Assembly: GCF_021130785.1 (NCBI RefSeq)
Contig: NC_060208.1
Location: 54,292,501-54,356,500, forward strand
Direction: 5' to 3'
Source: Homalodisca vitripennis
Taxonomy: Eukaryota; Arthropoda; Insecta; Hemiptera; Cicadellidae
DNA: 64,000 nt
Position 1 is the first letter of the stretch; each line of letters begins with the position of its first letter. The notes beneath the pieces were generated by a model that ran no database searches, was not told where the DNA came from, and saw nothing but the letters and a program-made list of their open reading frames with translations. The translations under genes were made by a program, and so were the position numbers. Positions 47,001 through 57,558 of this stretch are shown here, in pieces.

Positions 47001-50000
47001 GTCGGTCTATGGCAGTTCAACGTAATGTCATTTGGCTCAAGCGACGTTTGAAACCCTTATGGAAAAAAGTGTTGAAAAATAATTATTTGTAGATTTGGTT
47101 ACACTAAACAGAACTTTTGTTTTAATATTGCAAACTGTTAACGACAATATCCTGCTTTATAACACTAGTAAAGTATTGTCGTTAAATGTATTAAGTTCAC
47201 AGTTCACAGTTCAAATACGTTTATTTATTAACACGTTAGCTGCCAAGGCCTTAAATACCTGATTTCCATCAGAATGCCAACATCAACCGGCAACATTTTT
47301 TAAATACAAATTAGTGTAGTGTGTTTAGAGGGACATCTAAAATGATAATATACCATCAAAATGTTTATAAATATTTTAAAAAAATGTCGTACCGATCGGT
47401 CAACTGAGGCTATTTCCCGCGCGTTTACTACTAACTTTGTTCTCCGTGGGCCTGTATCCAGATACTTGGAAACAAAACAATAACAATAACTCAACAAGAA
47501 CAACAACGGTGAGGACATAACAGAAACATTACAATCAATTAAATAAATGTTAATACAGTACACATATAGAAACATTTTCTATCAATTTTAACAATATGTT
47601 TAATTCCTTTTTAGACAAACCTGTATCATTGTCATCCGCTATCTTGGCAAACAGACCCCAATACTTTTGCCCCTGCAATAATTACTTGATTGTGCATTGG
47701 TTGTTAGTAAAAGTTTGTTAACCCTTCTTATAAACAGTTTGTACCAACCACAAGGCATTTTTATAATACGTACTGTTAGTTCCCGTCCTGTCCCCGTCGC
47801 ATGCTCATCGTCCATGTCCATCAATATGTCTGTAGTACGTAGTGTATAGTTCTGTGTAAGTAAAGTGTTTATGCGAGAGTTTATCAACTGCAGTGTTTCG
47901 TGGTTAAAGTGAAAAGTATTGTCAGTGGTATTGTAATGTATGGGGTGAGTTTCTAGCTACATTATTCTCTTACATTACACAGTTTTTAGCTTTCAGCAAT
48001 TTATTGGGCCATTACCGTATTAAATATTTTAGGTTTAAATCGTTAATGGTTCATAGATGTATCATCAATATAATTAGGAATCTTATTATACAAGTACGGC
48101 AGGATGTAATTCGGTAGAACGCTCTCCATAAAATGTATTCGATCTAGGCACTTCCAAGGTCTTCTTACTCCTACTTTTTTTGTGAATAATGCGTTTAAGA
48201 TCGTTTCTTCTTTGTACATTTTGTTATAATTGTGTTATACGTATATAAACCAATTTGGAGAGAGTGTTTTTACTTCTTTTCTTAGTTATTCCAACTGTAC
48301 ATTTTCGTTTTAATTTTTTCTTAGTTATATCTTTGAACACCTATCTTGTACGTTTTCTATTTTTATTTAAATGTGTCTTAGCAGCTGTTCCCCAGACATT
48401 TACACCGTACCTAATAACTGACTCAACCAATACCTTATATATTGGTATCTTTAATATTCTGTCTATTGTGTTTCCTATTCTATACATAGATATTAAAACA
48501 AGATGTCAGTTTAATTTGTAATTCATATAATGTGGTCTTTCCAAATTAACTTATTGCAATACAAAAACTCCTAAATATTTACACTTTCTGGCAGTTTAAT
48601 AGTCTCATACATACACTCAATTCCTTCCAAATTCTTATTCATATTTAAACAGTCACATGTGTGATATTGAATTTGTGGAATTTGTATTACTTTTAAATTT
48701 GGTATGTGAAAGTGCATCATTACTGTTTTTTTTGCCAACTAATAACGAGTCCTTTATCATGTGCTCACTTTGTTAGTTTATTAAAATCTGATTGGAGGGA
48801 TTTCTGTGCTAAATTTTGTTTCTTGTGCCCTGACGTTAGGACTATAAACAGGATCGGAATGTGCCCAAATCTTACATTCTTTTACTATCTCAAACATTTG
48901 ATTGATATAAACTAGAAACATTAGCGGACCAAGGTGGCTACCTTGCGGTATCACGTAGGTCACATCTTTTAATTCTCTGTTACATCTATCTACTTTTATT
49001 CTGAATTTTCTGTTTTTTAATATTTCCGACAAGCAGCCTAGTCTGATCCAGCACCAGGGGCTGGTGAATGCGCCAGCGAGATCACGTAACTGCCAGCGGA
49101 GGATAGGCATGCTCAACTTCTGATTGAGGGTAGTAAACACTAGCCCGCTGGTTCTACATCAGACTAGGCTGCTTGCTGACAATATTACCAGTGGCTACCA
49201 GGACATATGACCGCGGCTTTAACGTGCATTTAACCTTACCGTGGCTGTTATTGTGAATTATTTACTGTAAAACAAGGTAGAAATAACACAGTGTTACTGA
49301 TATTTGTGCATCACTGATTGATGGCAAATGTCCGGTAAAACCCTGTTTCCTTCACAAACCTTCCATCTTCAAAAACAAACCTCAAAGTATGTAAGAGTAT
49401 GTTACACACCACGTGTCGCGTAATAGGCTTCGTTGTGGTTGATACTAACTTTCAAGTTGTAACTTATTTTCATTCTAGAAATGTCCTACGGATAGATACG
49501 AGTAGACGGACGGTCGATCGTACAGAAAATTCAAAATGGCGTGACGCTCAGCCAAATTGCATGGTTGTATATGTACCATGGTAGAACTCATTTTTTGTCT
49601 ATATAGAAATAGTCTCATGCAAACTTTAAAGTCTGCAGATAAAATCTTTCTCATTGCTATAAAAATACATTCACATTTTTATTCACATAGTTAGTTTATT
49701 TATCACAACAATGTTGAAATAATTAAGTATCTATCTATACATCAACTTGCCACAAGATGAAGTTTTAGTTTTTTGTTGCGGTAGCTAGGTTACGTAATAA
49801 TATGTCAAATCACCATCTGTTTGATGACAAACCACAATGAAAACAACTTTGAATGTGTATTCAGGTAATGCATGTATATTATTTTATTCATCGTGACAAG
49901 GCAAACTCAACTATGCCACTGGAAATACCTTAGGTCGAAAGAAGATTGCAAGATACGTAACTACAACCTTTTCGGCAGAAGTAGGTTCCTGAGACCTACA

Positions 50001-51923
50001 TATTTATGAATTACCTTTGTCGGGGCAATAATGCAAACTCAAATAAATTTGATACCGTATAACGTTAGACCGGAAGTTAATTTAAACGGCCTGAAATAGA
50101 CGCTTCTTAGCCGAAGTAGGGTAGGGTCCGATAAGCGGACCCGTTTTTTATATCGAAGAATGTAATCATCGATAACTAATATTCGTATCTCTAATCCTAG
50201 ACTATCAACCGATATAAAAGTATAGTCCTCAATAAACAATCATAGTTTTATATTAAAATATTAATTTAATATTTACAGTGATTAAACAAATTATTATAAC
50301 AAAAATTAGGAAAAACTGAAGACAACCATATTTGCTCCTATCACAGTTACAGTTGTTTCTTTCCCACAAATTTCGAATAATGGGTGTTTCGGTACAAGTT
50401 CAACATGTTGAAACCACGTAAAATATGTCTTATCATTTTTCAAAGCAATGTTGTGTATTTTTCTAAAATTGACTGCCATTTTTAATGATCAAATTTTACT
50501 TATGTAAAATTGAAATATTACCTTACGTGTATTATTTGAAAAGTGTTTACAGCTGTTGATATAGATTATATAGATTGATATAGATAAGTTAACTGTTCAA
50601 AATAATTAATCAGTATCGATTGATTACATTGATGGTTATGATTAAGTAATATCGTTTGTCAATTTCGATATGTAAAAAACCAGGTTCCGCTTATTCGTAC
50701 CCTCCCCCGAAGTAGTATTCTAGTATTCTCTACATCTAGGAAATATAAACAGTAGGCGAGATATTACCTCAGTATTTCAAAAAGTATGTTCCATATAGCC
50801 ATAAAAAATGTCCTATCGAAACTCTAAACCGCGAAATCATAAATACAGTTTAAATATCTTAAGCGAAAAAGTCATATAACGATACATAAACATAACCAAT
50901 TAATATGAAATGCATAGTTTTACTTTAAAAGCAGCCTTGTTGTTGAAGCAGCGATTTAAAAATTTAAGGTTGAAGCGTGAGAGGGAATAATTAGCATATT
51001 AATACAAAGTGGGTTTTTGTTAGATCAAATCTGCAAGAAACTCCCTTAAAAACACTTTATAAGCCGATGAAAGTAAACATTACTAACATTTTCTTAAATT
51101 TATTAAATCCCGTTTTATATGTATGCATTCTTCATATGTATTATAAACGAAAGTTGAAAATCAATACCAATGTGCTACACAAATAACTATTTTACTTTTC
51201 AATACTTGACCCTCAAAACTTTACTGCCGATATAAGGCTGGATTTGATCATTAACAGTTTACAGTATTAAAAAACAAAACACCTGTTTCGTGTTAGCAAA
51301 TCTAGAAATAGCTGAGAATTAGACTCCAAGTGGGATATTTATTATTACAAAATCAGTTTCTCGTGATTATATTTTCGATAATATCTTGTTCGATGTATTA
51401 TTTCGCTTGTGATGAAATTGACTCTGTCACTCCCCCCCCCCCCCCACGTTTCGTCTTTGTTGAGCAAACAAATCACATAAGTCCCTAAGATGTCTCCGCC
51501 TGCCTTCAGTAGTCGTCTTCCTTCATTTTTATCCAGCAGATTAACACTTTATTTCAGGTCCACCCATATAGGATCACCGTATCGGAATTATATATTATTT
51601 TCAAATTTAAGAGTGATGTTGTGAGAGACGGCTACAATGTAATTTTGCATTGAACACGATGCTGAAATATCTGTATTTGTTCTTTAGATACTGTTATTTT
51701 AAAACTTTTAATTCTCTGCATGACAGTGAGTGCAAAAGTTTCATGATATCTACTTTAAAAGTCAGTTATACCAGCACTATTACCTGGGTACGAAATGTAG
51801 CTTACCTGTCGTACAGTTGAGGCATGAATAGTTGACCGTGCAAGGGTCTGTGGTCATCAATAGAGCTAGCAGTTTAGGGTCTGGTGGTATGTCTTGAGAC
51901 AGATTGGGCAATACCGATTTGCC
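41001..51923 (-). CDS. Peritrophin-like chitin-binding protein (about four CBM14 domains), partial 5' end
   Basis: Two exons are well supported: 51923-51806 and 41653-41001. The first ends ACGACAG/GTAAG. The second opens after TTTTCAG with TTCGCATC, restoring the codon GTT in frame (phase 1). The intron is about 10.15 kb and is packed with transposon remnants. The large exon encodes four Cys-rich peritrophin-A-type domains. The second is the most canonical (C-x-DGYYPDLNDCSRYFYC, then a C...YYSPLTETC pattern). Domain 1 straddles the intron (PCTVNYSCLNC then FTCPVGNWCDPLSGTC). Domain 3 is around MFVYCSNGVVSAVDRC and domain 4 around GLFPKAGNCTSYYKC. CBM14 proteins bind chitin in the peritrophic or perimicrovillar lining, cuticle or trachea. 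The protein ends FPDMFN. A signal-peptide exon must lie upstream. Confidence 0.8.
42095..42245 (+). mobile_element. tRNA-derived SINE, copy 2
   Basis: Same family as 13785-14005: a degenerate tRNA-like head (AAGCGGTCTGACGTCGGA, B box weakened to GGTTCAGACCC). It is followed by the shared body CTTTTTATCAGTACTATCGA and TTATTCTGTTTGATACG. It lies in the 10-kb intron of the chitin-binding gene, on the opposite strand to that gene. Confidence 0.7.
42246..43365. other. GC-richer stretch, possibly LTR/3' end of the gypsy-like remnant
   Basis: Base composition rises here relative to the flanks, and the DNA directly abuts the C-terminal end of the gypsy-like pol on the minus strand. It could hold that element's 3' region and LTR. 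I could not identify a second LTR copy or TG...CA ends, so this is a suggestion only. Confidence 0.3.
43370..45510 (-). mobile_element. Ty3/gypsy-like pol remnant (RT end, RNase H, integrase)
   Basis: Read right to left on the minus strand in broken frames. First comes LYDIIVLREPF near 45490 (a degenerate YLDDIIV motif). Next is a CNLFRRQVRYLGHEVSEEGV-like block near 45360, and an RNase H-like segment near 45110-45050 (LDTDASDSPIGGVLS). The integrase zinc-binding region lies at 44613-44326. The integrase core is split between frames at 44136-43793 (DYFKWIEGYTLPNQEA, FISRFGV). Last is the C-terminal tail with GLCPKLQTCWEGPFRVVTRI, ending near 43370. Domain order is that of Ty3/gypsy elements. 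Many stops and shifts show it is defunct. It sits in an intron of the chitin-binding gene, in the same orientation. Confidence 0.75.
45511..46860. other. Intronic DNA with an unnamed dispersed repeat
   Basis: The part near 45840-45970 (CCGACTCTACTACTCCCCCT and following) resembles 51415-51535 in the same orientation, so it is a dispersed repeat. At 46468-46492 several overlapping ATCGAT sites occur, including one TATCGATA. No gene was recognised. All of this lies within the 10-kb intron. Confidence 0.35.
46868..47085 (+). mobile_element. Ty3/gypsy-like reverse-transcriptase fragment, plus strand
   Basis: The plus strand reads GIDDILDSLEG, a stop, then KLLSMLDLNSGYWQVGLKPE and IEFSIGEG, and ends in a degenerate block before WKKVLK. 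This is the RT segment just N-terminal to the YLDD motif in gypsy-type elements. It is in the opposite orientation to the larger remnant at 43370-45510, which starts almost exactly where this one stops in the protein. Confidence 0.7.
48100..49140 (-). mobile_element. LINE reverse-transcriptase remnant interrupted by a small inverted-repeat element
   Basis: On the minus strand the segment 49020-48800 reads LKNRKFRIKVD, VTYVIPQGSHLGPLMFLVYI and NQMFEIVKECKIW. These are the RT blocks around the PQG(S)...GPL(L)F motif of jockey/CR1-type LINEs. More degenerate C-terminal sequence extends to about 48100. The RT is cut upstream by the inverted-repeat element at 49030-49176. The copy is a fossil in the intron of the chitin-binding gene. 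Confidence 0.65.
49030..49176. mobile_element. MITE-like element, ~145 bp with ~40-bp inverted ends
   Basis: The left end, AAGCAGCCTAGTCTGAT (from 49031), and the reverse complement of the right end, up to about 49174, are identical for 17 bases. They stay similar for another 20 or so (CCAGCACCAGGGGCTGGTG against GTAGAACCAGCGGGCTAGTG). GACA flanks the left end and recurs at the right (49177-49180), a possible 4-bp target duplication. It is inserted in a LINE fragment, so it is younger than the LINE. Confidence 0.55.
49200..51805. other. Intronic AT-rich DNA, no supported gene
   Basis: It contains a C-run (51428-51446) inside the repeat related to 45840-45970, and several GATA-like and ATCGAT phrases near 50160-50680. 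Nothing reads as an exon, and the short frames lack domains. Confidence 0.4.
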
Positions 51924-54480
51924 CTGAGAGAACAGTTCCTAATGATGCACATAGTACCTGAAATGTACAAATAGACTTTAATACTACAAAGCTTAAAGGA
52001 AACAATAGAGGCACTCATGTGATGGTGAAGTTTGTGGTATTAATAGGGGTTATTTAAACAATAAGTTCTTGTATTTGAGCTCGAGAGCATCTTAAGAGAA
52101 TTTTTAGCATTTTCTATTTTAACAATAAATGAATGATGGAAACATAGGGTAATCCAATCATTATTATTCACTAATAAGTACTCTGGCAGTTTCTCAGAAA
52201 ACTTCCTTTGCAGTTGTAAGTCTAACTCTGAAAAATAGCTCTGAAAAATTACAAGATAGGGATATCAATAATAATGGTGACATGCTGAATTTGTAGCGAG
52301 GGCAGTGTTTAGGACGAGTGTATGGGGGAGTGTTTAGAAGTGTGTGAAACAGATACGTAGGTTATTAGAGGAGTTTTTCTGTAACTTGAGAAACGTCATT
52401 CGGGATGGCTTGGTAGGAGCATCTTTCAGGAAGGAGTGCACTCTTTTATCGCCCAGCGCCGTATTAATTCCACGGTGACTCGATTGGCACTGCGTACGGC
52501 AGTCATAGATACCACTTGCACTTCATAGCGAGGGCTAATGGCAGGATTATCTCGACATCCTGGGGCCTGAACACGAGTTTCGTCTGGCGTCTCTCAAAGA
52601 CATTGAGAAGTGAGATGAAGCTGATTCGCTCTTTCAAAGGCTCATCATTTCGGCAGAGGAGAAATGAAAGTCCCGAGGAGAAACGAAAGTCCCGTCAGCA
52701 CCATGAAAGACCACAATACTCGTATACTAGGTTTCTCTGGTATGGTACAGTGGTGTAGAATGAGATACTGTAGTAAAAAAACATTGATTTCTACACCAGT
52801 TAGTTTTCGCTCTTCCACTTTTCCATTACGCATTTTATTTGGCGTTTGGCTGTTATATCACATCCAGTTTATTTATGGTTTTTATTTAGCTAAATTTCTT
52901 CTGAAACGTATAGATGTTAGGAATTTGAGTGCAAACTGATTTAAGCATTTAAAAATGAATTCTTTTATATATTATTTTTGACTATTGTGGTATAAAACAT
53001 TGACATCAATTACTCCTAAAAATATCGATTCTTATTGTTAGGTTATTAGCAGGGTCCTCTGTTTTAAAAGCCTGCCGCCGAAATTAAAAGACTTGTTTGT
53101 ATTTTGAAAGCCAGTAAACAGTTAAAACGGATACAATGTTATAATATGCAAAAATTAAACACAATATGATTAGAATATTTGAAGAAAATTTGTGATGAGT
53201 TAAACTAATTAGGATTAATATTGAGAAAGAAGGGTCTATAGATATTAAATCCTCTTGGTAGATATCACAGGAAGTTCTAGTTTTCAAAATTAAAATGTTT
53301 CGAAATGTTGTTATTTTAGCCACAATATTTTTAATACGATAACAGACATACTGTATTGTACAGTTATTTTAGATCTGTTTTGGTTAAGAAGTTAAATATC
53401 AAACTAGACGACACTGTCGACAGAAGTACGACAACTACTATAACAATGTTATGTGGTTGTAAAACTGTGGTAACTACCAGGTTCCCGGTAACCTGGAAAA
53501 AAGGTGATAAAATATGACATTTTGTCACTTTTCTATATCCGTGATTAACTGACATTTGTTCTAAATTTTACAAGTAAAAGGTATTTTACCAGCACGTCTA
53601 TGAGGTACTGGTACATCAGCTTATGTGTATATTACTTATATTTTACTTACATCTTTAGTTTACAACAAAATTAACACTGGTTACTTAAGGTAAAAGCCAA
53701 CGTCATTAAGAAGTTAATTTACTTCACAAGTATACCATAACATCTTTACAGTAAAATATAATTCTTAAAGCGATTATGATGAACTAATTTTAATAAGTAA
53801 ATTTATTACGTAAAATTATGGAAACCAACCAGGGGTTCAAAATAAATAAATGTATGTAATGATAATAATATTATTCGAGTATATCTAAAAATTCGTTCAA
53901 TAAATGCTCACAGGATAAATAGATTAAGCATTAGATACACTTTCTATTGCAATATGAACAAAAATTTTGAGTGCAGATATTACATCGATTGTCTTTGAAC
54001 ATCTCGAAAATGGAGAGGAAGATGGCCAGATCTAATATACATAAGTTGTGAACTAATAACATTTTAATATTTGTCTTTTACTCAGTAAATAGCAAGATAC
54101 AACTTTCTAAATTGGTGCAACCACAAAATAAAAATTCCACTTTCGTTTGCTTACCTTATATACTATGAATACCGTATACAGTACACCACGTGTGATATGA
54201 ATGTTTCCTACCGTAGAAAGTTTTTGTTTGTCAAGCACTCAAGCTTTGTAGCTAAGTATTATAACTAATAGACGATGAAGAAATATTTTTAGTAAACAAT
54301 ATTATTATTTCTAGCCTATAAAGTGTTTAAAAACCGCATAATCATACCGGCATTTAAGCACAATACCCTAATATGCTTTGTTGTCTTTAATCATCATGGT
54401 TGCAATAATTTGCAGGTTGGAGTAAGATAATTATCATACATATAATTAAATTCATTAAGATAAACAGCTTCATGTTGAAT
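51924..54480. other. No supported gene; probable intron or upstream DNA of the chitin-binding gene
   Basis: The stretch 52380-52760 is less AT-rich and open in several frames, but I see no domain; it may be a decayed repeat. The rest is AT-rich and featureless. Confidence 0.35.
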
Positions 54481-54482
54481 AC

Positions 54483-54706
54483 GTATATTTGTAAATGCTG
54501 TCCAATTATTTTATATTGTGTCAAATTCGTCCAAAACCATACCTGAAACAATTTAGAATGTCCACATAAAGATGTTTTAGTTTGACAATTTAGTACACTT
54601 AAGCTACACAAATAATGGCCCCCACCCCAGTATCATTGTTATCAAAAAGTGTTTAGAGAACCAACAAAAGTGTAGAATCTCTTACCAAAATCAGTAAAGA
54701 TGCCAT
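54483..54706 (-). other. Candidate 5' exons (signal peptide) of the chitin-binding gene
   Basis: A minus-strand ATG at 54706 opens MASLLIL and meets a GTAAGA donor after seven codons (exon 54706-54686). A TTGTTTCAG acceptor at 54545-54543 continues VWFWTNLTQYK in the same phase, with a weak donor after 54483. All phases are 0 and would fit the phase-0 acceptor at 51923. The hydrophobic start is signal-like. The evidence is only splice-site logic, and another upstream exon could be the true start. Confidence 0.25.
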
Positions 54707-54719
54707 TCCGTTGTAAATA

Positions 54720-56090
54720 AAAACAATGAAAGATTATCAATGTCCACTGCAACTCAAGCACAACTTTCTGGGAATACTAAAAGAGAATTTGAGTCAGCGA
54801 TAAATCAGTGATAAGGGCTTCCCGTTGTTATCATGTAAACAGAGCGGCATCAAGGGGGGGGGGGGGGAGGTATGGCTGGTCGCTTAGCCCGGCCGACAAA
54901 ATATCGAGTCATTATGTTACAACTGTTTACGTTAGTTTTCTGTCTCCCACCGAATCGCTTTTCTCGAGGATCAAAAAGTATATATACCTAAGTTTGAACG
55001 TTAATCACAAGCTAAGTGAAAGTTAGCTGCTTTATTTTTGCGTTTAGACACATAAAACAAAATTTCAACCAAAACAAACTGCAAATTTGAAAATTTATAT
55101 CTTGGAAACTTGAGATCCAATTAAAACCAAAATTTTATACAAGATGAGTACAAGTACTGTATGTTATAAAGCTTCAAATGTTGTACTTCCATCTTCAAAT
55201 ACCTAGCGAAAAATTGTAAAATATCATCCATTTCTTTGTATATAATTTTGAATATAAAACCCTTTAATTACATTTATTCTATTGCAAATAGTTTTGGTAA
55301 TTTTAATTTTTCCGATATTAGTTTAGGCAGGCAATTGTGTGCCTTACATTGCCTGAGTTATTTCTTACATAAGGCCTCAGGGTTCTTAAGAATTGCAATG
55401 CCTTGGCCTGGTTTTGATATTTCATTTTTGAAAGTTCAACTGGTCAGGTGTTAATAGCATTGGGGGGGAGGGGGCAGGTGAGGTGAAAGGATGTGGAATA
55501 AAAGACGTTATTATGGTAACAATCGAATTTTATGATTTGAAGATCACATAGTATATCTATTGTACATAACAGACAAGTTTATTAGACTTTGAATAACATT
55601 TATTTCACGGTAGATCCAACGGTTGGCATTGATAATATTAACCAGCTCAGCATGCCTGTAACACTAACAAATTACTCTCACATACCTTACAGCAATAATA
55701 CAAATTATAGCCAAAACAATGTACTATTTCAGTTACAATAAAATAATATGAATAATTCTGCATCGTGATTTACTATCACTGGTAAATAAATACACATTTC
55801 CAATGTTTTATTTTATTAGTTGTAACAAAATAAATACTGGAAAATTAGTCTTTGGAGTCAAATTCTGACCACCTTACGTATTAGGATAATTACTTACGTA
55901 ATTACGTAGATAATTACTTACCTAATCCCTGAAATAACGGCGTGAAAAACAAATGGTTACTCCTTAGAGAATGTACGCACTATAAATGTACGCAAATTGA
56001 AAATAGTTGTGAAATTAATTAAACACATGGTTGTGCTGTAATAAAACTGTAAAAGTTTACACGGAACAGTTGATTACATTTGACAGGCCC
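54720..56090. other. AT-rich DNA, no supported gene
   Basis: It holds a G-run at about 54855-54867 and a G-rich patch near 55460. No coding exon or recognisable repeat was found. Confidence 0.4.
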
Positions 56091-56189
56091 TTTGAATTAA
56101 TATTTCATGACTTTAGTGACCAATATGGGTTTTCTCGCTATTAGGATGTTTGCTCGGAGGGATTTTCAAAATAAGAATAGGACTGTATT

Positions 56190-56462
56190 CATGACAGAGA
56201 CCGTAAGAATGTCCATGTGTTTTTATGAGGGGGGGGGTAAATACAACTGATATTTTCCCAAAATGGACAGAAAGTAAGGCCCCATTTTGTTCCTTAAGAA
56301 GTTCTTGATCCATATCTATATTTCAGCAGTACATGTCAGTAATACTGAATTGTTACAAAATAATAATAATAATCGTTTACCGAAAAAGTAATATGAAACA
56401 ATTAACACTTTTGAGGGGGAGTCTGGTTCCCTTGGACTCCCTCGTTGGCTACGCCCTTGACA
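56190..56462 (-). repeat. Dispersed repeat, inverted partner of 33690-33945
   Basis: The reverse complement shares with 33700-33945 the ordered phrases GTAGCCAACGAGGG / GTAGCCAGCGAGGG, GTAAACGATTAT, TACTGCTGAAA, AAGGAACAAAATGGGG and GGGAAAATATCAGTTGT. This indicates two copies of one unnamed repeat family, one just inside the first intron of the LW-module gene and one here. Confidence 0.65.
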
Positions 56463-56718
56463 AACTATTTTAGATCAATATAGAGAAACTCCAAAATCGA
56501 AATTCATAGTTTTCTTAGTGAATATATAATGTATTCTTGTAATTCTTGAGAAAAAATTGCAGGTATTTAAGATATTCAAAAATGAAAAAGTTTTAATGGC
56601 CACTATTTTGCAAATATTAAAGATATATCATAATATTGTTAAATTTTATAATATCAGTAACTGTCTTCTTGACCTGAGCAATAAACGTGGTATACATTTG
56701 TCTAGCGAGTTACGGGGA

Positions 56719-56719
<1 letters not shown>

Positions 56720-56766
<47 letters not shown>

Positions 56767-56768
56767 CC
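56720..56768. repeat. (TC)n microsatellite
   Basis: Over 40 bases of uninterrupted TC dinucleotides followed by C-rich imperfect sequence. It creates spurious Leu-Ser and Arg-Glu open frames on both strands. Confidence 0.95.
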
Positions 56769-56949
56769 CCTCCTCCCTTTACATATATATCTACCAAACT
56801 GCAACTTTAAAAATTCTAATTCGGAAAACGAGTTGTTCCATAAGATTAATTTCAAATTTTCTAAATATGTACAATGGCACTGTTTTTGGATATAAATATA
56901 TTATAATAAATATTGTATATAAATTGTTATTAAATTACTTTCTGAAATT

Positions 56950-57345
56950 TGAATTGACCGGGCGGATGAAACAAAATCGACATTCTCGTCTGAACACACA
57001 AACCACCAGACTGCACAAGGCCATGTCTGTCCGGTACTTCGGTACTTCGCTCTATATTAGTTTATTTACTCTCAACTTTAGAGAAATAGATTTTTCTGTT
57101 TAACCATTCTCAATACTAGGGCTTGAAAAAAATACTCGTAGTTTAGTAGAATCAACATTAAAAATACTAGAATTAAACCACCAGACTGCACCAAGGTCAT
57201 GTTGTCCGGTACTTCGGTACTTCGCTATATTAGTTTATTTACTCTCAACCTTTAGAGAAATATATTTTCTGTTTAACCATTCTCAATACTAGGGGTTGAA
57301 AATAGTCGTAGTTTAGTAGAATCAACATTAAAAACTACTAGAATA
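56950..57345 (+). repeat. Local direct duplication, ~170-bp unit
   Basis: The stretch from about 56998 (AACCACCAGACTGCACAAGG) to 57170 recurs from about 57176 (AACCACCAGACTGCACCAAG) to 57345. It includes TGTCCGGTACTTCGGTACTT, CTCAACTTTAGAGAAATA and GTAGTTTAGTAGAATCAACA. The two units lie in tandem about 178 bases apart with small indels. No coding content was recognised. Confidence 0.8.
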
Positions 57346-57537
57346 ATCCCCGAAATTAGGTTCATTTATTTAGATATAAATTAACCTATTCGTAAAAAAC
57401 CAAAATTGAAACAATACGGTGACAAAATATCATACATTAAACTATAAAGATAAACTAATTATATGTTATACTTAAAAAAGCCGGTTAGACAGATAACATT
57501 ATATACATTAACTACTTACATTAAAACATTAAAGTAC

Positions 57538-57543
57538 TTTATT
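57538..57543 (-). terminator. AATAAA polyadenylation signal of the Lys/Glu/Tyr-rich gene
   Basis: A canonical AATAAA on the minus strand 15 bases after the stop codon at 57559-57561. It implies a very short 3' UTR and supports the terminal-exon call. Confidence 0.55.
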
Positions 57544-57558
57544 AGTTTTCTTGAAGAG

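Noticed and set aside
56557..57103. Leu-Ser and Arg-Glu repeat proteins
   Set aside because: They are translations of the (TC)n microsatellite on the two strands.
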